Shown piece after piece: positions 10,909 through 23,581 of a stretch of 64,000 nt of DNA. Source of the stretch: Amaranthus tricolor (Eukaryota > Streptophyta > Magnoliopsida > Caryophyllales > Amaranthaceae). The DNA is taken from the NCBI RefSeq assembly GCF_026212465.1, contig NC_080060.1:19466605-19530604 (forward strand). The letters are read 5' to 3'. The position numbers and the translations under genes were made by a program. Numbering within the stretch: position 1 is the first letter of the stretch; every line of letters begins with the position of its first letter. A model generated the notes under the pieces. It had not been told where the DNA came from and did no database searches. It worked only from the letters and a program-made list of their open reading frames with translations.

Positions 10909-12801
10909 TTATATATATCCTTTATCCAACAAGTCCTCAAGTTGTACCTTCAACTCTTGCAACTCGGCAGGTGCCATCCTATAAGGTGCCTTTGAAATGG
11001 GTCCGGTTCCTGGAACTAAGTCAATCTTGAAGTCTAACTCTCTCACAGGTGGTATCTCTGGAATCTCATCTGGGAACACATCAACAAACTTCTTAACTAC
11101 AGGTATCTCTCCTAACTCGTCCTCTTTCATGCTCGTGTCCTTTACATGGCACAAATATATGGGGTAGCCTTTCCTAAGATGGGTCTGGAGATTTAAGGCG
11201 GAGATAAGCTTGGTCTTTGGTGGCTCGTAAGTAGTTTCTTGGTAGGTTAGTTTATTTCCCTTAGGGCCTATAAAGGTGATTCTCTTTTTAGCACAATTGA
11301 TTTTTGCCTGATACTTCCTTAACCAATCCATTCCCAAAACCAAATTGAAGTCTTTTAAATTAAACTCGATAAGGTTCACGGGTAGTTTGGTTTCAGAGAT
11401 AACAATAGGCATACCTAAGTAAAGGTTCTTACTGAGAAAGGTTTCACCTGAGGGTGTGGTTACCTTAGCTTGACATGAGAAATAAGGTTTAAGGGAATGT
11501 TTTTCGATAAAAGATTTAGATAAAAAGGAATGTGAAGCTCCAGAATCAAAGAGTACAAAAGCAGGTTTAGAGTTTACAAGGAAAGTAACCGTCACAATGT
11601 TGGCGTCCGACTCAGCTTCGCCCTTGCTCATAACGTGGAGTCTCCCATTGAAAGTGTGTCCTCCATTTCCATTGTTGCCATTGTTGTTCTGATTATTGTT
11701 GGCGTTGTACTTGTCATTTGCTGAACCACTTCCTGCTTGAGTATTGTTCGAGCGGTTGTTGTTGAAGTTATGGCTCCTAGGTCCTCCTCCATTGTTGTTA
11801 TAGCCTTTGTTGTGTCCATTCTGCCCTGGTTGGTTTCCCTCTTGCCTCTTTGGACAATAATTAGCCTTATGTCCAGCTTCGCCAAAAGCATAACATTTAA
11901 TTGGTTCGCCTTGACACGTATAGCTCGAATGACTCTTCTCACATTTCTTGCAAACCCAAGCCCTCTGGTTACCATTCCTTTGCTGGTTTTCATTCTGTCT
12001 AGGGTTTTGGTAGTTCCTATTGTTATGTCCTCCTCCGTGGTGATTGTTCCAACCATTTCCCCCATTGTTACCAAAACGAGGTCTTTTATCATTACTTTGA
12101 CTATCCGCATTACTTTGGTCTTTCCTCTTGTTCCTTTCCAACACATCTTCTTCTCTTTTTAAGATCCTCTCCATATTACAAGCCTTAGAATAAGCCTCTG
12201 CAAGGGTAGATGAGGTACTTCCTCCTAACCTAGTTTGTATCTTGAAAGCTAAACCATCCTCAAATTTTTGGGCTTTAGAAACTTCATCAGGGACCATGTT
12301 AGGGCAAAACTTAGCATACTCATTAAACTTTTGGGCATATTCCTTGACACTCATAAACTTCCCTTGGTTCAACCTATTGAATTCACTGCACTTTTGTCTC
12401 CTAATATGTTCAGGGAAGAATCAACCTCTAATAGCAACCTTAAAAGAATCCCAGTCAAAGTTTGGTTGGTTACTAATGGTTTGTCCCTCAGTTTCCCACC
12501 ATGTGTCGGCATCCTCACGTAGGTAAAACGTGGCTTGGTTAACCTTTTGGGCCTCAGGTGTTCCATTTGCAGTAAAGATTTTCTCCATGTCACGTAACCA
12601 ATTCTCTAATAGCATAGGGTCCTCTTTCCCAACAAAGATAGGGGGTTTTAAAGTGGCAATCTTCTTAGCCATGACAGCTTGGGGGTCATCATGTCCATTG
12701 TTCATATAGTTAGCTTAGTTTTGCACTAGTAGTCCTATGTTTTGTGACAACTGCTCAAGTACCCTCACTCTAGCTGCTAATTGTTCAGGTGTTTCGGCCA
12801 T
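10909..12801 (-). pseudogene. gypsy gag and protease (broken)
   Basis: The likely gag start is the ATG at 12801 (MAETPEQLAARVRVLEQLS). The capsid-like region includes FYLREDADTWWET and VKEYAQKFNEYAKF. A Gly/Asn-rich spacer is followed by a zinc-knuckle region, CYAFGEAGHKANYC, in which the second Cys of the usual CX2C is Phe. The protease motif LFDSGASHSFLS and LGMDWLRKY follow, then the start of RT. Stops at about 12718 and about 12420, and the TA-repeat frameshift near 10910, break the frame. The 487-codon ORF from 12372 is the longest intact piece. Confidence 0.85.
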
Positions 12802-13144
12802 GTTATTTGCTTCTTGACGCCTGGGAGATCGAGTGTAAACGTTCGGGTATTGCATAGGCTGCCGATATAAGAAACTAAGCGTTTACTACTAACGTTTCCA
12901 TCATGTTCATACACACACTTATTCTCAATATTCAAGATTGAAAGAAAAGACAAGGAATCAATTTGCACACACAACATAAAAGACTCATGAAAATATTCAT
13001 TAATATAAATTTTTAAATAATAATACAATGATAATAAATAAAATCAACATTGTTCAAAAATAAAGACAACTAGTAAAATAATCTAAAGCTTACAAGTTCC
13101 AACCTATCCCATTTTTCTAGTTAACAAGTAATCATCAAATTCAC

Positions 13145-13692
13145 TTTCGAACTATCTCTTCCTCAAAATCCTCCTCGGGATCCTCCTCAGGATCTTCTAC
13201 ATAGTCTTCCTAAGGTTCATAGTTTTCTTCATCTTCAGATTGAATAAGTATAGGTATGGTGTCGGTGTTATCATCTTCCCTGTCACTCTCATCCTCGTAG
13301 TCATAGGAGCTCCCAGATACATTATAGATCCACTTCGCCTTAGCATCGATCATCCTCTTTTCTAAATATTCTAGAGTAAGGAACCATTTCTCATTTTCAT
13401 CCGGATACCTTTCCCAATTGGGTCTCCCGTTTTTAATTATGTCGTTGTATTCTTTCTTAAGTTCGGCATAAGGGCCTACATCACTTAAGGTTCGAATAAG
13501 GACATCTGCTTGCTTAGGTGGTGTGTTATAATCAGAGTTGCCATGATACTTATTTAGGTGGCAGTTCTCCATGCTTACACGGAGACGATGGACATATGAG
13601 GAAATGGGATCTCCTGCTTTCATAGAAAGGTGGTACAGTGCATCACGAAAATTTCTAACACTTTTCCTAGCAGTGCAACGGAATCGAGGCAT
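13145..13692 (-). CDS. Additional ORF upstream of gypsy gag, gag-like, function unknown
   Basis: A 160-codon ORF lies between the primer binding site (13946) and gag (12801) on the gypsy coding strand. A TAG at about 13210 ends it; the same frame then continues about 20 codons with an acidic EDPEEDPEED tail. The N-terminal half (NFRDALYHLSMKAGDPISS, RVSMENCHLNKYH, DVLIRTLSD) has the look of a retrotransposon gag helical region. The C-terminus is Asp/Glu-rich. The ATG directly follows a splice-acceptor-like TTTTTTTTAG. ORFs before gag are known in Tat/Ogre gypsy elements but I do not know one in this position in this lineage. It could also be a fragment of an unrelated gag inserted in the leader. 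Confidence 0.5.
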
Positions 13693-13933
13693 CTAAAAAA
13701 AATGAAAGACAACGAAAATATAATAAAAAGAAATAACACACTACCACTAAGTACTTAAAAGTACTTCAAAACACTAAACCCATTCGTCCCCACTCTCATA
13801 ATTTATTTTTATTTGTAACTTACTTAAATTATTTAAAATAATTTTACCTTGTACCATTTAACCTATTTTTCATTGAAGCCTTTATAAACTTTGAATCCTA
13901 AATGACCCTAAGATTTGACCAAAACAAACCTAA

Positions 13934-13946
13934 GCTACTGATACCA
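13934..13946 (-). other. Primer binding site of the gypsy element
   Basis: The minus strand reads TGGTATCAGTAGC, close to the initiator tRNA-Met complement, three bases after the LTR end TGTTACA. It departs from the consensus in the last bases, as expected in an old copy. Confidence 0.75.
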
Positions 13947-13949
13947 CTT

Positions 13950-15884
13950 TGTAACACCCTAAGAATAGGTCGAACTTTTGAAAACACCCTTTATGAAAAA
14001 CATGAGCCAAAACCTACTCATAGGAGTGTTACCGCCACATCTCTTTCTAATAAAATAAATGTAAAGCTTAACGACTAAGGAATAACTTAATAACTTTAAA
14101 TCCAACAAAGGGGTCTTACAACATAAGAAAAGATTGAAACGTAATCTGTATCCATATAAAGATTAAACAACTTAAGGTAAAATTTAAACTGAAATACGAT
14201 TCTAATAAAAACTATATTTCTAAGTAATTTTCACCCACGATTCCCACGCAATCAATAACCTGCAACATAAGAATGCAAGAAAAATAAGGGAAAACTCTCA
14301 AAATCAGGAAATTGAGTAATTCCAATTCCATCCCGTAAAACGATTAAGTTTGAAAATGATTTAAGAAAATAAAATATAATCAAATTGAAGATAATTTTAT
14401 AAAATAATATATAGCTGAGTTTAAAAGAAAAACAAGTTGAGAAAACAATATATATAATATCACATAAACCAATTTATTAATTTGATATTTAATAATGGCA
14501 ACCATATAATCAATTTTTAATTTGAGGGAACGAGAATGCCAGTAGGCCGAGGCTTTACCCCTATACCTACTTCATCAAGAGGTCGTCACCCCAAATAATT
14601 CAAGGCCAGCAGAGTAGTCTCAAGGAACCCTAGTGTGCACACCCCTTCTACTTGGATCACAACAAATAGAAGGAAGACCAAACATCGTATCAAGTATCAG
14701 AAATAATAATACCTGTCGGTAGCTATACTAACCAAACAGGACAACCTGTTCATCACCCTTATACTTGGATCACAACAAATATAAGAGCTTCATTTCCCTC
14801 GTGTTACACTTTACGTGATTTAATATATTTTAATAATTAGTCGCAAGCACACAAACATATTATCAAACATACATTATACATTTTATTTTATGATCATAGG
14901 TTTTTCCAAGAAAAATATATCTCAAGAATATTCAATTGCAATATTAATATCATAATATTTTTCTCCCAAATTCAATCGCATTTAAAATCATTATTAAAAT
15001 AATAATATAACTTTTATCAAAAATAATAATATAAATATTTCTCTTTCAACTAAATCGTATCAAATTTCGTTATCAAAATAATAATATAAATTTTACCAAA
15101 ATAGTAACTATAAATTCAAGTTTGATAAAAATAATAGTAAATATTGAGAATATATAAAACATAACATCATATAAAATAATGTCATATAAAATCATGCATC
15201 CTATTTAAACACATTAATTATCACTTAGCACATAATACTAACGGGATAGTCCTAATTAGATGGACATTGAGAATTACCTTGTCACGCGATCCTAGATAAT
15301 GTACGCTCCTAATAATCTCTGTCTACAAATCCGCTGTCTACACAAGAAAATAATATATCTCAATTTAATACTCCGATCAACCCATCGAAATAAATAAATT
15401 AAAAGACTTTGGTTTTTTTTTTATTTGTATTATATAATTTATTCAAAAAGGTAGTTTCAAAATTTAGTTATAAATATTAAGAGTATTATAAATGATTTTT
15501 AAAAGAAAAGGACAAAAGTTAACATAATAAAATTAAAAGAAAATAAAATAAATAATATTTTATAATAAGTATAATAAGGTTGAAGGAATAAATAAAAAAA
15601 AACTGGGTACAAAACCCACTGCACCACGCAGGAAGAAAGAAGAGGGAGGAAAGAAGAGAGAGAAGGAGAAAGGGAGAAAGAAGAAGCAGAAGGTGCCGGC
15701 CGGCAGTGGCTCCGGTGGCCGCCGTCGCACGCCGGTGGTATTCCGGTGACCGTCGTATCGCCGGAAAACTAAGGTCAGAAATTTATATATTTTTTTTTAT
15801 TATTTTAAAAATTTCTGAAAGTTATTTATTTATTTATTTATTATTATTATTATTCTTTTTTTTTAAAAGAAAACGGATGTTACA
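13950..15884 (-). repeat. 5' LTR of the gypsy element (about 1.9 kb)
   Basis: The ends are inverted: TGTAACACCC at 13950 and the complement of TGTAACATCC ending at 15884. The inner end is set by the primer binding site. The LTR is AT-rich and carries a pair of ACTTGGATCACAACAAATA repeats (about 14652 and 14765). Near 15640-15760 a purine-rich tract of GAAGA/GAGAG type grades into GC-rich sequence, which in the element's sense is a pyrimidine-rich stretch of the kind seen near transcription starts. The outer border is less sure: see the LTR-end remnant at 15890-15985. Confidence 0.6.
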
Positions 15885-16400
15885 ATAATAACTAAATCAA
15901 ATATTTAATAAAAAATATTATAAAACCATTTTTAAAAAAATGATTTAAAATATATTACTGACGTCAACAAATTGTGGGGTGTGTAAACTAGCCCCTTAAA
16001 AGAAGTTTTGTCCCCGAAACTATAACATAGAAGACTTTAAAAATGATACTCTTCTAGTCAAATCTCTCAAGTTGACTCTACTTGATACACTATGCTTGAC
16101 ATTCTATCATCAAACATAACTTCTCTTATCATTAAAACACACATGTATGACTTCTTTTTCATTGTTTTCTAAAACTTAGCTTTAATAAACACACAAAAAT
16201 TGCATTCAAATACATTATAGAACTCAATTTTTCAACCAGAAGCATGCAATACATGCAATAATATTCAATTCAAACAAGAAAACGAGTAAAACCGCGCGAA
16301 ATTTTATCGCATTCTACCCCCTTAAAAAGGAAAGTTACGTCCCCATAACTTGATTAAGCTCAGCAAACAAGTGTGCATAGAATATCTCTCGCATATGAAA
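15885..16400 (-). mobile_element. Remnant of an older gypsy chromovirus: LTR start, polypurine tract and pol end
   Basis: Around 15978-16015 the sequence aligns by eye with the LTR/polypurine junction of the element at 59020-59060 (GGGGTGT...AACTA...CCCCTTAAAA...TTTTG.CCCC). At 16310-16400 the minus strand reads MREIFYAHLF followed by a stop and the CTTTTTAAGGGGGTAG motif, matching the chromodomain end and 3' flank of the element at 59208-59290. The gypsy element at 8060-15884 seems to have inserted into this older copy's 3' LTR. Most of the older copy's coding region is not recognisable. Confidence 0.5.
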
Positions 16401-19400
16401 TTTAACCACGTTACTAATTTGTTTTTAAAAAAAAAATTATTTTCACGAATCATTTTCACTTGTTTGATAATTTCCAATAGCACAGTTGATCTAAAATAAT
16501 GGACTCACTAAAATCATCCTAGCGTACAAAATTGCGATATCAACAACCATATAAAGTCCTAAAGAATTTTATTTGAGCAATGCTTACACCGCAATGTATG
16601 GAACATATGGAACTCATAAAACAAATATCATTTTTTTTTGCATTATAATATTCTAAAATAATGTTCTCTCAAGTCCTATAGGACCTAATAAATAATTATA
16701 AAGTTCAGATCGATTTACTTCCCTATTAGACAGAGCCGTCGATTCAAAGTCTTCTTAGCCTACTCATGAAACATTGTTACTTGTTCAATATATGTGATAA
16801 AAAGTGTCAAATTTAATCAAGTCATTCAACACTCTAGGTTTCACACCAATAGAACACATCTAATAATGTCATAAAACATTAAGATATGATAATTTCTACT
16901 ATTCATGTCATGATAATAATTCTTGTAACTGACCTTGTGCCTTTTGACTTTTCTCACACCTTTACTCTGCAATAGAATCAATTTTGATCCATCACACTTG
17001 TATAAGTTACCAAATTATCGTAAGTCAACTCAAAGATTCATAATCACCATTTACCCAATATCAGTGATAAGAAACTCATTTAAAATTCTGTAATTCTTTT
17101 GTTTAATTTATTTTTTTTTCGTAACTTACGTCACATAACTCTACTTGCTTTTCTCTTACAAGGCAATGTGCTACCTAAACCTCAAATCCGCATCTTCTCA
17201 AATATTGGTTAATTTCACTCTTTCGTACTTTTACTCCCTTCACTTTCAGTTCATCTATTAATCTTTGGTTTTCTTGAACTTTCCGATTGCCCTTATCTTA
17301 AAATACGTAAACTTATCAATTGTCATATTTGTTCTTTCTTCTTCTTCTTTAATCACTTTAATCACCTTACATCGTCCTCCCTGTCATATATACTTCAATG
17401 TTACTCTATATATAAGGTGAAATATCTCGTTAATACGTAATAATAAGATACCTAGCCCTTTGATTTTACAGTGACTAATACAACACCTTAGATCATTCTA
17501 ATTTTTAGAAAACTCTTTATTACGAATAACCTCTTTTGATTTAATCTGTGCAAGGATATTATTGTTCACTATTAATTCTCAATAATCATTCGCTCCCTAC
17601 TATACTTCTTATTTATTTATTTATTTAGGTGCTTTCGATATAAGCTCATTCCCCTCCAAACTAAGATTATTAGCCACTCAATTTCTTTAGAAGGCAACAA
17701 CCCTAGCAATTACTCTTAAAATGTCAATGAATTCTAAAACAATCACAATTCACATTTCACTATCCGAAACTCTATATCACAACATGACATATATAATGTG
17801 ACATCACCTATCTCAACTGTCTCTTCACACTTTAAGAACGACAACACCCATACATTAAATTTCCAAATTACCATTATATACATTCGAGTTCTACAAGCCT
17901 TGCCTTTTATTTTACAGCCTATCATTACTTCAAAATGGTCTAACGATAAATCACAAGCAAGGAAACATATATTTCATCAAACTGTAAACCTTAACAAAAA
18001 AATAAATCACTATACACCAATACTACCTCCTAATGCAATGACTATGATATATAAAATAAACTCGAAGTGCTATAGTCCTAATGCCAGTCTAAGTGACAAC
18101 TTCGTCAGAATCAAATATGTATTGTAACATCGCTTGATATTTCTTATATTGGTTACATTTAATTAATCCTAGTTATCAAAACCAAACTTTTCACTACATC
18201 TCATTTTGAAAACTTCCTTAGAACTTCATTTTAACGTTTAGGAACTTTCATTACTCTACTCTAGAATTCAATTTCGTTTAGACTCCTTGCCAAATCACAT
18301 ATTTTATATATTTATTTATTACTTTTTTTTTTATATATCTAAAAGCCCGATAAGATGAAATTCATAGTCCTGAGTCAAATATTTCTTGCTTCAAATCAAT
18401 GTTTAAGCCTTTAGCATCCAAGAGACATTAGGGTGGGTTTTTGTCAACAATTTACTTAAATATAAACTCATCTAGCTTACCACAAAATGATCTTCATGTC
18501 TTCCCACAACTAGGAGAACTTGCTAATAAAGTTTCCTCCTTGACTAGAAAAAAAAATCATGTCTTTTTGGGCAAAGATTCCAATATCATAACTAAAGGAC
18601 TACCTCAACATTTCATTAGAAGAAAATATTATTCTGGAAGCCGTAATCACTTAACAAACACTATACCCTATATAATTCTTTGATCGGAACGAAAGTATAA
18701 CTAATGTCAAATAACCTTTATGGTATGTAATCCCTTAATTAAACACTAAAGTAGAGGTAATTAACTCGATCTAATAGGGTTGACAAACACAACAACATTG
18801 TCATCAAGAATTACCCTCATTCTCAATTCATTCTTAAAGTCTCACAGTGTAATATGCTAGACTTAAAACTACCAAATATAATATATCTACCATTTAGCTA
18901 GACTGTTATCACTAAAACATCACACTCTATCATTGTATGACTCTGAAAACATTAATTGGTAAATATAATAATGTCACACTAAAGCTCAGCATCAATGTAA
19001 TTATATTCAATTTCTAATATCAATAGCCTCAAACTAACCAATTCGAAACTTGAATAAACATAACACGCATATGAATTTCTAAACTCCTATCAAAAGCACA
19101 TAACTAATAAGATCAACACTAACAAGATCAATCTCATAAATATTTTACAATACCAAGAAATTTAACGCTACATTCACGAAATTACCAATTGATCAGAACA
19201 AAAAGAAACGTTATCTTCCAATCCTTATAGAAATTATTTTATAAGTTTGAATTCATTTACGATCACATTTTAATTTTTATCATATTTTATCTCCTTGTTT
19301 TTATTCTTGTTGAAACCACTTATACTCTTGCTTGGACGACTATTACCCCTAATAATGTCATCACAATAACCTTAATTATTATTTAAAAAGGTTTCAGACG

Positions 19401-20380
19401 ATAATGCAAAATATGAATGATGTTTTACTCATACAAGCATATTCAAATATGTTTCATATTTTACTCAGAGTCATATTAGGCACATTATCAAAAACATTTC
19501 ATATTTAGCTTTAAAAATTCCACAACTCAAATAGAAATTGAACATTGCATCACTTTACATTTTCCTTGTAACTTTAGCAATTTGCAACTTAATCCAAAAA
19601 TCATCAATTGGTATCATCACCATAAAAGAAGCAATCAAAATATTTCATTATTACTTGATTAACAAGGCATCAACTTTAATACTAAGATAAACTAATAAGC
19701 TTGTCTAAATAAATTTATATAAATTTATATCAACTTTAACAAGGCAAAATACACCTAAATATACGTATATATATGTATCCAACCGTATAAAGCTAAAGGT
19801 AATATAAGTATCACCATGAATATAAGTACAAGATGCCACTAACTTGCTAGGATTTCAAATTTCATCTTTTACATTTGTATAGCGATAACTTATACATAAA
19901 TGCAATGATTGCAATAATCGCTTTATAATTGTCATCCATGCTCAAAACCACTACTATAAACATGTCAATTGTTAAGTCACAACCATACGCATAACAAAAT
20001 CATAGAGAATAATAATAAAGATCATACGCATAGGCATATAAATTGCATGTGCACTAATAATCAATACGTATGAACATGTAAAATGCACCTAACCCAAGTC
20101 TACCGGTACTCTCAAAATAGTTTAACTATAAAAAGGATCGTAGTGCCAATGTAAACGCTTGAGTTCAAAGAAAGAATGAGAATGATAAACTAATTAATAA
20201 TACAAACCACAAAAACAACGCAACGAATATAACTTATACAAAGGAGGGCATGTACCTCAACTTAAAACATAACCAACTTAATTGAAAAGAAACTAAATGT
20301 AGAAAATAAAATATTGTATACTTCTAGATTCTCACTCATTTTCCCCCGTATGCAATGCAAAGAAGCTTCATCACCTGAAA
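16401..20380. other. About 4 kb without recognisable genes
   Basis: This stretch is AT-rich and has no ORF over 110 codons and no motif I can place. Its position between a chromodomain-like end (16310-16400) and an LTR-like block (20380 onward) suggests it is the decayed internal region of the older gypsy element or foreign sequence inserted in it. That is inference from position only. Confidence 0.35.
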
Positions 20381-22300
20381 TGTCTATCTATGACAACCCC
20401 GTTGCTCGGGCCATCAAAGACAAGTCATCAACAATGAAAACAAACAGTACACGTCAGTAATCAACGAAGTTATGGTAGTTAGAACCACAGAACAAGTGAA
20501 TAAACAATAACATTGAACGACAATAAGAGTTTTACTCCTGTACCTAACACTTCCAATTTACTCCACGATTTGCTTTTAGAAGGTCTAATCCCTCTAAGTA
20601 TATTCAAGAGTAGTGGGTCTTTTCTCTACTTCATGGCATAGTGACAAGGCCAAGGGCGTTATCGGCCTTCCGGCGCCCATGGCAAAGTATGAGCTCATAC
20701 CCCCTCTGGCTGACCCTCTCGAATCCTACCTTCGGGAAACAGACACACTGGGGTACCAATCCAGTGAAGAGGCCACCATATTGGGGTTTGCAAGGCCCGC
20801 ATGGTAACACCTCTGTCAAGGGGCAGTATCGGCCACCCGGCACCCAATGACAAAAGTATGCTCATAACCCCATACGGTGATCCCGTCGGATCTCACCTAG
20901 GTGACTACTAAATCAATTGGATATAATCCCGTTGAGTCACGCCAACTAATTGTAATATAATGTTTAATCAAATAGGAAGAATTCTCGCTTTCTACTATTA
21001 ACAAGTGCCCTGGGATAGCAGAATGCCAAAACCCACTGAATAAATCAAACGAAATACGAAGTCCACCTATAAAGGAGTCATTATAACTCCAAGTAAGACA
21101 TAATCCAATTCGTAAATATATAAGGGGATGATCCATGCCTTCTACTAACTCATATTCTCTAACTATTCTAAGCTCAAGGATTTCATAATCGATAGCTCTT
21201 CATATAAAGGTTACTCACCAGCACCTCATGGTTTCGATACAATGCATATGATCAAAATAAATAATGATATCTTAAGGGAAAATTGCATATAAGGGTTAGT
21301 TATTGCGTGCACGTACCTGTAACTGCTACCCACGACCAAAAGAGCCACAATAATCAAACAAAGCAAGGTTTTACATCCCTCTTATGAACCGGACACCTAT
21401 ACAAGTTTTTAGTAGAACTAATAAACCCACTTATCTACATCTTTACACCAACTACATTTCAATGTGATAACTATTTATTCATTCAAGATAAGCTTTCATT
21501 TGCACGCACTTTGCATGTTCAATACTACTCAACTTAGCTTGCTCATTGATCACGAATTCACGACATCAACTAAACTTAACAACCAAATCAGCATTGCCAA
21601 ATCAGCATTTTCAATCATTTTGATAACGACTTGCACCCAAGAGATCCCTTATTTAATTTACAATGTTTCGAGCTATAGAAATACTTATTACCATGAAAAT
21701 GAACTAATAACATCCAATCTCGTTTAATGCATAATCTAACATTTATAACCATAATGACAATTGATGAAAATAATGAGTCATAAGGAATGCATAGTAAATG
21801 GTGTAAAATATAATAAAAGAGAGATTTAAGATATTGGGAATCACAAAATTTTCATATGTATATCAAAATCTACTCATCTATAGAAAACTAGACCCATAGA
21901 CAGAATAAAAAGCATCTTATTATTCTCAAACTTTCGTAATTTTGAGTCATTATCGAGTTAGGACCCTAATAGTTCAATCCTCATACTTCTATTCTTTTGA
22001 TCGAATTGCTATGAATTTAACGTGAATATAATTTAAACCTAAATTAATCCCACTACCAAACTTCCAGCATTTATTTTATAAATTTAATAAATTTATTTAA
22101 TCTAAAATTCATTTTGTTTAGTTTATATTTAATGAAAAGTCCTTCCTATGGAATTTACACAATATCAATTCATATTTTTGATTGGGGTCAAACTCTTTAC
22201 CCTAGACACTATTCTACTCACTAACCAGGAAAATAGACACAATTCATATTTAATGCAAAATTAACAGTAATCTTGAAGATTCAGAAGATTCACTCATCAA
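20381..22300 (-). repeat. Probable decayed gypsy LTR
   Basis: The block resembles, in order, central parts of the better LTR at 56675-59035: a segment around ACAGTACACGTCAG at 20450 (compare 57105), then a GC-richer run of short imperfect direct repeats at 20640-20890 with paired GTATCGGCC / GTTATCGGCC and AAAGTATG.GCTCATA motifs. Ends cannot be fixed. I take it as the 5' LTR of the older element whose pol end lies at 16310-16400. Nothing coding is evident. Confidence 0.35.
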
Positions 22301-22417
22301 GACTCTTGAAGATTAGGAATGTTTATATGAACATTTGAGCTTAAAAATTTAAGTTAAGAATTGAAGACTATATAAAAATAGAAGTTGTTATGTATGCAAA
22401 ATACAACAACCTACAGT

Positions 22418-22421
<4 letters not shown>

Positions 22422-22457
<36 letters not shown>
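22422..22457 (+). repeat. Poly(A) run, 36 bases
   Basis: A perfect run of 36 adenines, much longer than other A runs in the window. It may be the tail of a retroposed copy on the plus strand ending here, but I could not define a source element or a matching target duplication. Confidence 0.8.
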
Positions 22458-22458
<1 letters not shown>

Positions 22459-22924
22459 AAGAGCTTTATACTTACTTACGTTAAGAAGAGATATTTACAT
22501 AAGATTATATATTTTTATTTTTCTTAGTTTTTACTTTCGATCTTGTATCATGATAATTGTAAAAGCTAAACGCTGAACTTAAAAAGTGTTAATTTAGAGA
22601 TTTTAGTGATTTAAGTTTACCTCAATTGTGCTTTATTAATATTGTAGAGGTGATAGTGATAGTTATAGTGTTAATGTTGTTTAGAGTTATCCTATTTAGT
22701 TACTTGGTGATCGCTTAGTTAGAAGTGGCAAGGTACTACTAGAGTATCTACCGTGGATGGTAAGAGAACTTCTTCTATCTATTGTGTGACCTACAATAAA
22801 TTCAAAGAGTAATAAAAGAATTGAGTATTAGAGATCCTAAGAGTTGGAGAGAAATCCAAAAGTAGAGATGTAGGTCCTTTTGAGGATTAAACTCCTTAAA
22901 TACTTTGTTTTGTAATCGATGCAT

Positions 22925-23489
22925 GAAAATATATTGGGATGCTTTGGGTATAGTAGAGAAAGACTTTTGACACTCTAGTGAGGAGGATCGAAAGCATCAT
23001 AGTGAAGGGTAAGAGAAGTCGAGGAATACCTATGAGAACGTGGGTGGAACAAATAAAAAATGACTTGTATGACCTATACCTCTATGAGGGCCTGACCTGG
23101 GATAAAGGTAGTTGGAGGCACCTTATCATGTCCTAGACTATCGCTTACCAATTAGTGTTCTTATTTTTGACTTTGCATTTCACATGTCATTCTTTTACTT
23201 GCTTTTTACCCAGTTATTTTTATTTTATTTGTATGTAGTTTATTTATTTCTAATTTTATGATTAAGAGTCAAGCTTGTTCAGTACGATGTAAGCAGATGG
23301 ATTCAATTTTGGTCACTCCTTTTCGTTGCAGAAACCTATCATTCTGAGGATAAATCTCGAGGGGGGAGACTCTTTGGCCGCATCCTCCATTATGGTTATG
23401 GGTTGCTGCCTTCCTTCCCTCCCCAAGTCATGATCACAGTTTTCTATGAGCGGGATACACTAGGTACAATGATGATGATGATGACATAC
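22925..23489 (+). mobile_element. RTE-type LINE, 5'-truncated 3' end
   Basis: A plus-strand frame starting near 22955 reads RGIPMRTWVEQIKNDLYD and GSWRHLIMS before a stop at 23134, the typical C-terminus of plant RTE reverse transcriptases. The 3' UTR has the conserved RTE tail (GACTCTTTGGCCGCATCC, GGGTTGCTGCC, GAGCGGGATACACTAGGTA) and ends in a (TGATGA)n repeat at 23468-23485. Upstream sequence is too diverged to place a 5' end. Confidence 0.75.
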
Positions 23490-23581
23490 TTTGTTTTATC
23501 TCAATTTATTTTTGTCTTTATATTTATTATTTATTAATTTATTAGTTTTTAAAGACAAACTAAAAGGCATTAAAAAATAAT

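Larger units (their letters stand above)
8060..15884 (-). mobile_element. Ty3/gypsy chromovirus-type element, interrupted by copia and plastid DNA
   Basis: On the minus strand: 5' LTR (15884-13950), primer binding site, a leader carrying an additional ORF (13692-13145), gag, protease, RT, RNase H, and integrase up to 8060, where the copia LTR cuts in. RT before integrase is the gypsy order. The rest of the integrase, any chromodomain and the 3' LTR must lie beyond the copia element, left of the window. A plastid-derived block splits the end of RT from RNase H (9708-10282). Many stops and frameshifts show an old, inactive copy. Confidence 0.85.

Noticed and set aside
11628..12162. ORFs of 172 codons (minus, other frame) and 141 codons (plus) over the gag spacer
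   Set aside because: Both overlap the Gly/Asn-rich gag spacer with conserved zinc-knuckle and protease motifs in the accepted frame; these are composition shadows.
13950..15985. LTR of the left gypsy ending at 15985 and shared with the older element
   Set aside because: The 15884 end gives much better inverted termini (TGTAACATCC against TGTAACACCC); the 15985 junction matches another element's LTR start. Not fully excluded.
17798..18127. 109-codon ORF as a possible gene
   Set aside because: AT-rich composition, no motif, no splice context and no neighbours in support; probably a chance ORF in decayed sequence.
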